From an uncultured Flavobacteriaceae bacterium (GTDB lineage Bacteria; Bacteroidota; Bacteroidia; Flavobacteriales; Flavobacteriaceae), in assembly GCA_947497145.1 (NCBI GenBank), contig CANMFQ010000006.1, positions 169,411 to 233,410 of the forward strand: DNA of 64,000 nt, read 5' to 3'. The notes beneath the pieces were generated by a model. That model had not been told where the DNA came from. It searched no databases and saw nothing but the letters and a program-made list of their open reading frames with translations. Both the position numbers and the translations under genes were made by a program. Every line of letters begins with the position of its first letter. The stretch's first letter is position 1. Positions 17,321 through 26,900 of the stretch are shown piece after piece.

Positions 17321-17328
17321 CAAAAATA
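17321..17328 (-). promoter_or_regulatory. Promoter -7 box for the CDF exporter
   Basis: TATTTTTG on the minus strand matches TAnnTTTG, 15 bp before the start codon. A TTG lies only 14 bp further upstream, shorter than usual, so the -33 element is uncertain. The DNA from here to rpiB (17614) is AT-rich with no feature I can support. Confidence 0.45.
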
Positions 17329-17614
17329 AGTTGCATAATGTACAACCTAATTCTAATCTTTATAAATACCATTTTTTTAAACAGTTATAGAATTTTAAAA
17401 ATGGTGAATGAATAAGAAAATCAGCTCTTGTCTACCAGTTTAAAGATAGAGGCTAAAATTTTTTGTACAACAAACACTTTTAAATGTTGGTTTTAATATC
17501 TTTATTTTTTTATTAACCTAACTTAAATAGCAATTTATAGTACTATTGGTATTCAAGTTAAGAATCTCCTCTTCTTTATAACTTTTATATGTTATAAACA
17601 TTTTTTAGAGCTTG

Positions 17615-18046
17615 TTATTGACAAGGTATCTTTTCGGTACGGCGTTCATGTCTTCCTCCTTCAAAATCGGTATTTAAAAAAGTTTTTACCATTTCTAAAG
17701 CCTGTGGTAAAGAAATAAAACGTGCAGGTAAGCTTAATACATTGGCATCATTGTGCGAACGCGCTAATTCTACTATTTCTTTTGTCCAACATAAAGCACA
17801 ACGTATTTTTTGGTGTTTATTAGCTGTCATTGATGCTCCATTACCACTACCACAAATAATAATGCCTTTATCTACCCTACCATTTTCAACATCTTCAGCA
17901 ACCGGATGTACAAAATCTGGATAATCAACACTATCACTACCATCAGTACCATAATTAATAACCTCAATTTGTAGTGATTTTAATAAACCTACTATAGCAA
18001 GTTTATACTCGGTACCTGCATGATCATTACCAATAGCTATTTTCAT
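17615..18046 (-). CDS. rpiB: Ribose-5-phosphate isomerase B
   Basis: Interconverts ribose-5-P and ribulose-5-P in the cytosolic pentose phosphate pathway. The 143-residue LacAB/RpiB-fold protein starts MKIAIGNDHAGTEYK with the conserved Asp-His. It has the active-site loop IICGSGNGASMTANK, including the catalytic Cys, and ARSHNDANVLSLPAR near the C-terminus. The length is normal. It is divergent from rnr, with a 681-bp intergenic region holding a well-matched promoter, a direct repeat and a palindrome upstream of rpiB. Confidence 0.95.
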   Translation of the reverse strand: MKIAIGNDHAGTEYKLAIVGLLKSLQIEVINYGTDGSDSVDYPDFVHPVAEDVENGRVDKGIIICGSGNGASMTANKHQKIRCALCWTKEIVELARSHNDANVLSLPARFISLPQALEMVKTFLNTDFEGGRHERRTEKIPCQ

Positions 18047-18131
18047 TTTTTACAATTTTATTAACTAGAATAGTTTATTAATATTCCTGCGACTTTAAAA
18101 CTATACGCTCATTTTGATAGGAATAATAATA

Positions 18132-18160
18132 CAAATGTACAAATAGATAGCGTTTGACAA
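18132..18160 (-). promoter_or_regulatory. Promoter of rpiB
   Basis: Minus strand: TTG at 18160-18158, 18 bp spacer, then TACATTTG at 18139-18132, matching the flavobacterial TTG-N(17-23)-TAnnTTTG promoter. The predicted 5' leader is roughly 80 nt. Confidence 0.65.
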
Positions 18161-18202
18161 CAACTTATCATCTTTTGACAACAGTAATTTTAAAATTACT
18201 GT
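18153..18202. promoter_or_regulatory. Direct repeat plus 22-bp palindrome upstream of rpiB
   Basis: TTTGACAACA occurs at 18153-18162 and 18174-18183, an exact 21-bp period (two helical turns), with the first copy covering the rpiB -33 element. A perfect 22-bp palindrome follows at 18181-18202 (half-site ACAGTAATTTT). The placement suggests one or two regulator binding sites; no regulator is identified. Confidence 0.5.
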
Positions 18203-18646
18203 AAATTACAATTACTTTGTTGTTTAAGATTCCTTGAAAAACTGTTGATAAGGTTCACATAAAAACTCACTTTTAAATTTGGAGTTTTCATTTAAAAACC
18301 GTCTTACAAAAGAATCTATTAAATACCTAGTTTACTTCTCACAAAATAAAAGAAAGATATTAAACTCATAAGTAAAGAAGTTAACACAAAAATTACATTT
18401 ACTTATTCTATAATTAATGTTAACATCACTTATTAATAATCGTTAATAAGGGTTATAAAGTATTGATTTATATGATAAAAAGTATTGTACAAAATGTCAA
18501 TAAAGTTTTAAACTTGTTCATAGCAAGTTTTATTCAAAAATTTTATCTCCACTATTAACAGACTATCATAACCATCATTTTTATTTTAAATTTTAAAAAA
18601 GAAAAAATGAATATAATATATATGTTCATAACCTATTTTCTTGTTT
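18203..18646. other. Long AT-rich intergenic region upstream of rnr
   Basis: No ORF with coding character and no recognisable RNA gene. An inverted repeat CTTATTAA-N6-TTAATAAG sits at 18429-18450. The stretch is very AT-rich throughout. Confidence 0.4.
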
Positions 18647-18654
18647 TAAATTTG
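18647..18654 (+). promoter_or_regulatory. Promoter -7 box for rnr
   Basis: TAAATTTG matches TAnnTTTG and lies 73 bp before the rnr start codon, predicting a leader of about 65 nt. No TTG was found at normal -33 spacing. Confidence 0.45.
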
Positions 18655-18727
18655 GGTAAGAAAAAGAGCGTTAAAAAATACGTAGTGGATTATAATTCGT
18701 AATTTTCCATTTAAATAAAACATATTA

Positions 18728-20917
18728 ATGTCAAAGAAAAAGAAGAAATCAAAAAACCATAGAAAAAACGAGATTACCAAAGGTATATTTACTGTATTAG
18801 AAAATGATGCTAAAAAAAGCTTTAATTATAAGCAAATAGCGGCAAAGATTGGCGTTGTAGACGCTCATGACCGTAATACCTTAATCAAAAGATTGGTTCA
18901 ATTAAAAGAATCGAAAAGAATAATAGAAGAAAGTAGAGGACAATACAAAGCAAAACCTTCTACAAAAACATATCATACAGGTACTGTAGATATTACAGGA
19001 AGAGGAAATGCTTACATCATTATTGAAGGAATGGATGATGATATTTTTGTACCCTATAATAAGCTCAAAAAAGCGTTTCATAAAGATACTGTTGAGGTAT
19101 ATATTTTTCCTCGTAGAAATGGCAAAAAATTAGAAGGAGAAATTACCAAAGTAGTTGAACGACATAAAAATGAATTTGTTGGTATTGTAGATATGCAAAA
19201 GACTTTTGCTTTTGTACGACCTACCGATTTTAGAATGTATACCGATGTTTTTGTTTCGTTAGATAAAATTGGAAAAGCTACTGATGGTGATAAAGTAATT
19301 GTTAGTATTACCGAATGGCCTGATAATGCAGACTCTCCTTTTGGTAAAGTCACCGAAGTTTTAGGAAAACCAGGAGAGCACAATACTGAAATACATTCTA
19401 TTTTGGCAGAATATGGACTACCGTATGAGTTTCCTTTAGAAGTAGAACACTTTGCAGATCAGTTAGATACAAGTATAAAAGCTGAAGAAATTGCTAAAAG
19501 AAGGGATATGCGTAATGTATTGACATTCACAATTGACCCAAAAGATGCAAAAGATTTTGATGACGCTTTATCGTTTGAAGTTTTAGATAATGGAAATTAT
19601 GAAATAGGAATTCATATTGCTGATGTATCTCATTATCTTCAAACTGATACCGTTTTAGATGATGAAGCTTATAACAGGGCTACCTCAGTATATTTGGTTG
19701 ATAGGGTTGTACCAATGCTTCCTGAAGTTTTATCGAACAACGCATGTTCACTAAGACCAAATGAAGAAAAATATACGTTTTCTGCTATTTTTGAATTAAA
19801 TGATAAAGCTCAGATAGTCAATCAATGGTTTGGCCGTACAGTTATAAATTCTAACGAGCGTTTTGCTTACGAGGAAGCGCAGTATATTATTGAAAATAAA
19901 AATGGTAATATTCCTGAAGATATTTCAATACGTGGTGCTGCATATTCGGTAACTAATGAGGTAGTATCAGCTACTTTAACATTAGATAAACTGGCTAAAA
20001 TTATGCGTACTGAGCGCATGCAACAAGGAGCTATTTCTTTTGATAAAGTGGAGGTTCGTTTTAATTTGAATGAAAAAAGTGAACCAGTAAGCGTTTATTT
20101 TAAAGAGGCTAAAGATGCCAATAAACTTATTGAAGAGTTTATGTTACTTGCCAATAGAAAAGTAGCTGAATTTATAGGAAAACAAAAGCCAACAAAAACA
20201 TTTATATATCGTATACATGATAACCCTAATGAAGATAAACTAATAGCACTTAACGGAATTATTTCACGTTTTGGACACGCACTTAACTTTAAAGATAAAA
20301 AATCGATCAGTGCTTCTTTAAACAAGCTTTTAGAGGATGTAAAAGGAAAAAAAGAACAAAATTTAGTTGATACTTTAGCCATACGAAGTATGAGTAAGGC
20401 TATTTATACGACTGATAACATAGGGCACTATGGTTTAGCGTTTGATTATTATTCACATTTTACATCGCCAATACGAAGATATCCTGATGTAATGGTACAT
20501 AGACTATTACAACATTACCTTGATGGTGGTGCTTCACCAAAAGCTGAAATTTATGAAGAAAAATGTAAGCATTCTTCTGATATGGAATATTTGGCCTCAA
20601 GTGCAGAACGCGATTCTATAAAATATATGCAGATAAAATTCATGCAAGATCATCAAGATCGTGAGTTTGTAGGAGTTATTTCTGGTGTTACTGAATGGGG
20701 TATGTATGTTGAAATAATAGAAAATAAATGCGAAGGAATGGTTCGTATTCGTGATATAAAGGGGGATTATTATATCTTTGATGAAAAGGAGTATTCCATT
20801 GTAGGTGAACGAACTAAAAAAACCTATCAACTAGGCGATGAAGTTGTTGTCATGGTTAAAAACACCGATTTAGTAAAACGTCATTTAGATTTTGCGCTTA
20901 TTGGTAAAAATGAATAG
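18728..20917 (+). CDS. rnr: Ribonuclease R
   Basis: A processive 3'-5' exoribonuclease that degrades structured RNA in the cytosol. The 729-residue protein has a basic N-terminus (MSKKKKKSKNHRKNE) and a winged-helix-like RNase R N-terminal domain. Cold-shock OB domains follow (about 75-230, with GTVDITGRGNAYIIIEG). The RNB catalytic domain has the metal-binding Asp cluster in DAKDFDDALSFE (about residues 272-283) and HFTSPIRRYPDVMVHRLL. A C-terminal S1 domain (about 640-715) contains GVISGVTEWGMYVEI. It is divergent from rpiB. Confidence 0.96.
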   Translation: MSKKKKKSKNHRKNEITKGIFTVLENDAKKSFNYKQIAAKIGVVDAHDRNTLIKRLVQLKESKRIIEESRGQYKAKPSTKTYHTGTVDITGRGNAYIIIEGMDDDIFVPYNKLKKAFHKDTVEVYIFPRRNGKKLEGEITKVVERHKNEFVGIVDMQKTFAFVRPTDFRMYTDVFVSLDKIGKATDGDKVIVSITEWPDNADSPFGKVTEVLGKPGEHNTEIHSILAEYGLPYEFPLEVEHFADQLDTSIKAEEIAKRRDMRNVLTFTIDPKDAKDFDDALSFEVLDNGNYEIGIHIADVSHYLQTDTVLDDEAYNRATSVYLVDRVVPMLPEVLSNNACSLRPNEEKYTFSAIFELNDKAQIVNQWFGRTVINSNERFAYEEAQYIIENKNGNIPEDISIRGAAYSVTNEVVSATLTLDKLAKIMRTERMQQGAISFDKVEVRFNLNEKSEPVSVYFKEAKDANKLIEEFMLLANRKVAEFIGKQKPTKTFIYRIHDNPNEDKLIALNGIISRFGHALNFKDKKSISASLNKLLEDVKGKKEQNLVDTLAIRSMSKAIYTTDNIGHYGLAFDYYSHFTSPIRRYPDVMVHRLLQHYLDGGASPKAEIYEEKCKHSSDMEYLASSAERDSIKYMQIKFMQDHQDREFVGVISGVTEWGMYVEIIENKCEGMVRIRDIKGDYYIFDEKEYSIVGERTKKTYQLGDEVVVMVKNTDLVKRHLDFALIGKNE

Positions 20918-20976
20918 AACCATTTTTTGGAATAGATTTTGTTTAGTAGAGAGTAACGAATCTAAAAACCGACCTT

Positions 20977-21657
20977 ATGAAAAAAATACTAATGCTTATA
21001 GTGTGCTTTAATGCATACTTATTGCTTAGTGGGCAAGAAAATACAATAACACAAGATTTAAATATATTTACTGAGGTTAAAGCTTTTGATGGCTTATCAA
21101 TAAATTTAATTAAAAGTGATGTTAATAAAGCTGTAATAACGGGTGCAAACACCAACAAAGTAGCTATTATTAACAATAACGGTGTGTTAAAAATACGTAT
21201 GCAGATTAATAAAATATTTAGTGGCTATCGTACATTTATTGATTTGTATTATACAGAACAACTCTTAGTTATTGATGTAAATGAAGATGCAAAAATTGTA
21301 TCTGATGATGTTATTGTGCAAGATGTTTTAGAATTGAAAGCACAAGAAAGTGGTGAAATAAATGTTAAGGTTGATGTTGAGCAATTGCTTAATAAAACAG
21401 TAACAGGTGGTATTATAAAAGTATCAGGTAAAGCAGATTTACAAGATATTTCTATTAATACTGGTGGTGTATATGAAGGTAAAGATTTAAAAACTAAATT
21501 TTCAACGGTAAACGTAAATGCAGGTTCCCGTGCAGAAATTTTTGCTGTTGATTATGTTAAAGCTACCGTTAAAGCTGGTGGCGAAGTATTGGTTTATGGA
21601 GATCCGGCAAAAATGGAAGAAAAGACCGTTTTTGGTGGAAAAATAACACGAATGTAA
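20977..21657 (+). CDS. Exported GIN-domain (DUF2807) protein
   Basis: A 226-residue protein with an N-terminal signal ending LLLSGQ. A right-handed beta-helix-type GIN domain follows (DUF2807, putative auto-transporter adhesin head). It is recognised from FTEVKAFDGLSINLIKSD, repeated V-x-V-x-A/G-S-G-E turns and GGEVLVYGDPAKME near the end. It is probably periplasmic or surface-exposed; the role is unknown in this family. It lies 59 bp after rnr and 9 bp before the LysE gene, so it is likely cotranscribed with the latter. Confidence 0.82.
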   Translation: MKKILMLIVCFNAYLLLSGQENTITQDLNIFTEVKAFDGLSINLIKSDVNKAVITGANTNKVAIINNNGVLKIRMQINKIFSGYRTFIDLYYTEQLLVIDVNEDAKIVSDDVIVQDVLELKAQESGEINVKVDVEQLLNKTVTGGIIKVSGKADLQDISINTGGVYEGKDLKTKFSTVNVNAGSRAEIFAVDYVKATVKAGGEVLVYGDPAKMEEKTVFGGKITRM

Positions 21658-21666
21658 TTTAGATAC

Positions 21667-22344
21667 ATGTTAGAAGATGTACAGGCTGCAATACCATTAG
21701 GCTTTTTTTTAAGCTTTATGATTGGTCCTGTTTTTTTTGTGCTCTTAGAAACAAGTGTTTTAAAAGGATTTAGAGCAGCTATTGTATTTGATTTGGGTGT
21801 TATTTTAGCAGATATTTTATTTATTATCGCAGCTTATTTTAGTAGTTTTCAATTATTAGAAAACTTAAGTAATGAACCTGGTTTGTTTGTTTTTGGGGGT
21901 GTTATTTTATTAGTCTACGGTGTTACAACTGTAGTTAAAAAAACGCCTAAGGAAAAATTGAATCAGACTACAGATAAGTATACAAAAGTAAATAAAGGGT
22001 ATATTTCATTATTTATAAAAGGCTTTTTACTTAATTTTATTAATATCGGTGTACTTATATTCTGGTTGGGAATCATCATAGTTGTTGGACCTAGTTTAGA
22101 TAATCAACCAACGCGTATTGTAACCTTCTTTTCTTCGATGGTGCTTGCTTATTTTGTTACAGACATTTTTAAAATATTTTTAGCGAAACAATTAAAACGA
22201 AAATTAACACCTGAGCGAATACGATGGGTTAAAAAAGGTTTAGGTGTTATTTTGGTAATTTGTGGATTAGTTTTAATTACCAAAGGTTTTTTACCGAAAG
22301 ATAAATTTAATATCGAAAATGGTATTGAACGTATTAGAGAATAG
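21667..22344 (+). CDS. LysE-family transporter
   Basis: An inner-membrane exporter of amino acids or related metabolites, 225 residues, with about six transmembrane helices. The start VQAAIPLGFFLSFMIGPVFFVLLETSVLKGFRAA-type region carries the family's conserved Gly-Pro. DLGVILADILFIIAAYFSS forms the second helix pair. A polar loop (about 93-118) separates the halves. The substrate cannot be inferred. It is followed by a bidirectional terminator shared with tRNA-Cys. Confidence 0.87.
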   Translation: MLEDVQAAIPLGFFLSFMIGPVFFVLLETSVLKGFRAAIVFDLGVILADILFIIAAYFSSFQLLENLSNEPGLFVFGGVILLVYGVTTVVKKTPKEKLNQTTDKYTKVNKGYISLFIKGFLLNFINIGVLIFWLGIIIVVGPSLDNQPTRIVTFFSSMVLAYFVTDIFKIFLAKQLKRKLTPERIRWVKKGLGVILVICGLVLITKGFLPKDKFNIENGIERIRE

Positions 22345-22380
22345 GCATTTAACTTAGACTGAATAAGGTACTAAAAATAA

Positions 22381-22408
22381 AAAAACTCCATAGTTATATG
22401 GAGTTTTT
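22381..22408. terminator. Bidirectional terminator
   Basis: A perfect 12-bp stem (AAAAACTCCATA with TATGGAGTTTTT) closes a GTTA loop. It lies between the convergent LysE gene (plus) and tRNA-Cys (minus) and ends transcription both ways. Confidence 0.85.
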
Positions 22409-22410
22409 AG

Positions 22411-22481
22411 AGGCATCGAGCGGATTCGAACCGCTGTACAAGCTTTTGCAGAGCTGTGCCTAGCCACTCGGCCACGATGCC
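22411..22481 (-). tRNA. tRNA-Cys (GCA)
   Basis: The acceptor stem GGCATCG pairs with CGATGCC (22412-22418). The anticodon GCA is at 22449-22447 in loop CTGCAAA, and the T arm contains GGTTCGAATCC. The unpaired base at 22411 reads U on the tRNA, the U73 discriminator typical of tRNA-Cys. CCA is not encoded. Confidence 0.95.
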
Positions 22482-22492
22482 ATTGAAAGATG

Positions 22493-22500
22493 CAAAGGTA
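22493..22500 (-). promoter_or_regulatory. Promoter -7 box for tRNA-Cys
   Basis: TACCTTTG on the minus strand is a perfect TAnnTTTG box, 11 bp before the tRNA 5' end and just past the folB stop codon. The tRNA can therefore be transcribed independently of folB. Confidence 0.6.
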
Positions 22501-22509
22501 ATATGTTTT

Positions 22510-22887
22510 TCAATCTTTAGAAACTTCCTTCCTTCTTTTTTCTTTTAAAATTATGGTAACCTTGTCTACATCGCCACCAATAGGAGGATTTATTTTAGAA
22601 ACAGCTACCTTAGTTTTTTTTACAATTGGTAATTCTGAAAATATTCTTTGACTAATTCGTTTAGCTATATGCTCTAATAATTTTGAAGGTATATGCATTT
22701 CTTCTTTAACGATATGGTTTATATGAACATAGTCTACCGTATCAACTAAAGCATCAGTAGTAGTAGCTTTCGCTAGGTTTGCATCTACCTCAACATCTAC
22801 TAAATAATCACATCCTATAGCAGTTTCTTCTTTTAAACAACCATGGTGGGCATACACTCTAATGTTTTCAACTTTAATTTTTCCCAA
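22510..22887 (-). CDS. folB: Dihydroneopterin aldolase
   Basis: Converts 7,8-dihydroneopterin to 6-hydroxymethyl-dihydropterin in folate synthesis. The 125-residue tunnelling-fold protein has VYAHHGCLKEETAIGCDY with the conserved Glu. It also has DTVDYVHINHIVKEEM, the substrate-binding KLLEHIAKRISQ, and KINPPIGGDVDKVTI near the C-terminus. The length is normal. A minus-strand TAAGTTTG box lies 15 bp upstream. Confidence 0.93.
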   Translation of the reverse strand: MGKIKVENIRVYAHHGCLKEETAIGCDYLVDVEVDANLAKATTTDALVDTVDYVHINHIVKEEMHIPSKLLEHIAKRISQRIFSELPIVKKTKVAVSKINPPIGGDVDKVTIILKEKRRKEVSKD

Positions 22888-22901
22888 AACAAAAATTTTT
22901 G

Positions 22902-22909
22902 CAAACTTA
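22902..22909 (-). promoter_or_regulatory. Promoter -7 box for folB
   Basis: TAAGTTTG on the minus strand matches TAnnTTTG, 14 bp before the folB start, implying a very short leader. The -33 element is not evident. Confidence 0.45.
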
Positions 22910-22955
22910 AAACATTGTAAGTTGTTTTTTAGAAAAGATTACTATTATAGGCGAT

Positions 22956-23924
22956 TTAATAGGCGCAACGACAATTACTAACGCCTTGAAATAAATCAAT
23001 ACCTAAGGTTACCACGTGGGTACCATAACTAAACTTAATAATGTCATTTAAAATTACTTGCATAGAATAACCAAAATAAAAATTTGCTTTTTTTAGACCT
23101 ACAAAAGGGGCAATGTATAAAGGCTTACCAATTTGGTCATTTAAAAAACGGTAGTTAAGTCCTGCATAATAATAATCGTCTAAATCATACCAGCGTAATT
23201 TTACATTAATATCAGCTTCAGACCTACCATCACTTTCAAATAATTTGTAAAGTAAAGAGGGTTCAACTTCTAGGTTACTATTTTTGTTTTTCTTGTAGCG
23301 ATAACCTGTATATACATAGTAATTACGCAGGGTATTAGGCTCGTATGTGGGGTTAAATTTAGTAAGATCTTTATTGATAAGATTAGAAGCATTTGCACTG
23401 AAATAAAACTTATCCCAACGGTACATCATACCTACATCAAAATTATGATTAGTGGTAGAACGGTCATCTGTTATTGACGGATCGGTGGCAGGTGTTCGAA
23501 GGTCATCTCCTTCATGTAATTTCCAAATATCAATTCGAAATTGATTAAAATTATAAGAAAGACCAAAAGATAAAAATTTATCATCGTACTTATCAATGGT
23601 TAGGTGATGCGCAAATGATATTCTGGCACCTTGTTGTTTGGTATTACCATTACTATCATTGTACAAAAATGCACCTACACCTGATTGTTCACCTATGCGC
23701 ATATCAGCAGCTATAGATTGAGTTTCAGGAGCATCTTTAATGCCTATCCATTGTGTTAATCCGTTCAAACGAATTTTAACATGATCACCAATACCTGCAT
23801 ATACTGGTGATAACACAAAAGGATTATCGGCAAGGTATTGTGTAAGTTGAGGCGAATTTATTTCTTGACTTTTTAGCGCAAAAACTGAAAATAGGAGCAG
23901 TATGCATATTAATTTTTGGAACAT
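22956..23924 (-). CDS. sprF: T9SS membrane protein, PorP/SprF family (SprF)
   Basis: An outer-membrane beta-barrel that helps deliver or anchor the SprB adhesin in Flavobacterium gliding. I use the ATG at 23924 because it gives a signal peptide (MFQKLICILLLFSVFALKSQ); an open frame from 23984 overlaps the upstream gene and adds polar residues. The 322-residue product begins EINSPQLTQYLADNPFVLSPVYAGIGDHV, matching the PorP/SprF start, and continues with barrel strands. The gene begins 16 bp after the giant adhesin gene, in the order known for sprB-sprF, which supports the symbol. Confidence 0.88.
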   Translation of the reverse strand: MFQKLICILLLFSVFALKSQEINSPQLTQYLADNPFVLSPVYAGIGDHVKIRLNGLTQWIGIKDAPETQSIAADMRIGEQSGVGAFLYNDSNGNTKQQGARISFAHHLTIDKYDDKFLSFGLSYNFNQFRIDIWKLHEGDDLRTPATDPSITDDRSTTNHNFDVGMMYRWDKFYFSANASNLINKDLTKFNPTYEPNTLRNYYVYTGYRYKKNKNSNLEVEPSLLYKLFESDGRSEADINVKLRWYDLDDYYYAGLNYRFLNDQIGKPLYIAPFVGLKKANFYFGYSMQVILNDIIKFSYGTHVVTLGIDLFQGVSNCRCAY

Positions 23925-23940
23925 TTTGTTTTGGTTAAGT

Positions 23941-26900
23941 TTATCTATAGAGGGTAAAGTGACCAACAAATTCTCGTTCGTCACGCTCTCCGTTGAGCTT
24001 TATAACGTACCAGTAATCGCCGGTTGGGAGTTCACTTTTATGATACAATCCATTCCATCCTGGTGTATCTAGGGTTATTCGGTAAACCTCTCTACCATAA
24101 CGATCAAAAACGATTGTTAGTATCTCAGGAAAGGCTTCTTGATTGCCCGGTTGCCACGTATCATTTAAGCCATCACCATCGGGAGTGAAATAGTTTGGAA
24201 TTTCTATATCAATAAATTCTACATAGATACTTTCTTGTTTTTGACAACCATTCGCATCAGTAACTGTTACCAAATAGGTGTCTGTATGATTTATTCTAAA
24301 GGTATTATCGTCACCGTTATTAATATCATCAAAAACAAAGGTATAATCTTCTTTTCCGCCTGTTGCAGTGGCAGTAATTTCATTAAGTCCATTTTGCGTT
24401 AAAGTAAGCGCTAGTGGTTCATAATTTTCAATTTGAAAATTAACCGTACGTATACAACCATTTGAATGTGCAATAGCAATATAATGTGATCCTGGTGGTG
24501 TATTTCTAAAATCAGGATTCAATTGCATATCATCAAGGTCTGTTGAATCTAAAGCATATAATACATCACCAATGACACTTTCATCTTCTAAAGTGATATT
24601 GATATAATTATTAGGCGTATCACCAGTACATTCATAAATTGCTTCGATTGTAGCGTTTAAATTAGCACCACCTTCAATGGTAACAGCAGTATCGGTTTCA
24701 CAACCATTAGCATCACGAATTAAAATAATATAATTACCAGTTGCTAAGCCTGAAATTAAAACTTGATCTTCCACATAATTGGCATCGGTCATAAGTTTGG
24801 TACTGTACGGAGCTGTACCTCCTGTAATATTTAAACTTATGGTACCATCAGCGTCTCCTGCACATATTTCGGGTGTTGCAGTAGCGATTACCGCTAACAT
24901 TTCTGGAGCAGTAATAGTATAGTCTAGTTTTAAGAAGCATCCATTTCGGTCAGTTGCAATAACCGTATAATCACCTGGTGCTAGATTATTAAATGTATTG
25001 TCAAAATCAAATTTATTTAGATTTGGAGAAATTGCATATTGGTATTGACCAGAACCACCTGAAAGGCTTACTGTAATACTACCATTCTCATCACCAAAAC
25101 AACTCACATTGGTAACACTATCTGTATATTCTAAAGGTGTTGGCTCTGTAATTAGTACTTGTTGTGCAGGTGTAGTACAATCTTCACTATACACATTTAC
25201 GTAATAAGTGCCTGCGGTTAAATTGGCAAATTCACCGCGTGGTTGCGGGCCTGCAATTCGTGAAGCCGCACTTAAAGAAGCATCCGTATAAAGCTCAAAT
25301 TTATAATTACCTAAACCTCCAGTAGCTGTTGCAAAAATACTGGCGGTATTATCACCATTACAATTTATAAAGGCAGCTGACTTATCAACAGATAGCCTAA
25401 GCGTTTCAATCGCATCTTCAGTAATTTCATTACTTTGAACAGCTGTACACCCATTAACAGCATCTCTTACATAGTAGCGGTACGTACCAGCACCCAAACT
25501 ACCTGTAATCGGTAAGTTTTGCGTAGAACCCGTCATTGGAGTCCAAGTGGTATTATTTGTGCTAAATTCATATGTACCACTTCCACCTGATGCCGAAAGC
25601 TCCAATTCTACTCCTGTTTCACAAGTTAATGGACTTGTTCTTATTAATAATGCGTTAACCTGTGATGGATTTATAATTTCAATAATAGGTGTTTCATCAA
25701 CACATGCCACATCATCACTTACTGTTATGCTATAGAAACCTGCATTTAAGTTCTCAAAAGTATTTGAGGTTTGATTTGCAGATGTTGTTACAATTGTAGT
25801 TCCAGTAGCATTATATTTATTTAATCGATATAAATAGTTTGGCGTTACATTTCTTGAGTTTATACTAGCTGTTACAGTCGCTGTATTGCCGTTAAAACAA
25901 GTTAATGCAGTAGCAGTTATATCTGCAATAAGTGGTTCAGGCGTTAATAAGGTAACTTGATAAGGGCTACTAGGTGTACAATTTTTGGTATCGGTCACAG
26001 TAATTTCATAGTCTCCACCAGATAAACCAGTGAAAATATAGGCACCTACATTTGTTTGGGTATAGGTTTGTGATGTAGTGGTATTGTTCACCACAATAGT
26101 ATACGGACCTACGCCTCCCTCTGGCTCAACTAAAATACTGCCTTTATCATTTGAACAACTCGGACTTGCTTGGGGTGTAATAGTTGCTGATATAGGTGAT
26201 TCTGGAGAAAGAATGGTTACTGTATTTGAATTGTTAATACAATACGGTGCATTAGTTTCAGTGATTACAACATAATATACTCCACCTGGAAGATTTGATA
26301 TAATCAGCGGTGTGCTAGTATTACCCGTACCAGAAGAACCAGCTACAGCAGTATCAGTATTGTCATATACTTGATATGTGTAACTACCCGTGTATTTGTC
26401 TATAGCAACACTAAAGCTTCCGTCGTTAACATTGTTATTTAAACATTCTTCGTCAGTTAATTTGGTGGCGATAATTTCAATGTTGTTAGGGTCTAGTATT
26501 TGGTGCGTAGTTTGGGTAACGCAGTTAGTATCAAGGTTAGTAACAGATACCGCATAGTTACCTACACCAAGGGCTGTAAATTCTCCAGTATTATTGGTTT
26601 CATCGTAAGCAACGTTTATTCCAGTAACTTGATATTCAAGATTAGTGGTTGTAGTTGACGGATTAATGAGAACTCCTACTTGAATTCTAGCATCTGTACC
26701 AGGGGAACAGGTTACTTCTTTTATGGTTGATACACTTACATCACTGATGGTTACAAATTGATTTATTGTAGCCATTGTTGAAGCAGTACATCCTTTGTCA
26801 TCATATACAGTAATCGTATATGAACCGCCCGTAAAATTAGTTTCTGTATACGTATGGTTACTACCATCTTGTACTGTTGTAGCGGTATCGTTATTATAAA

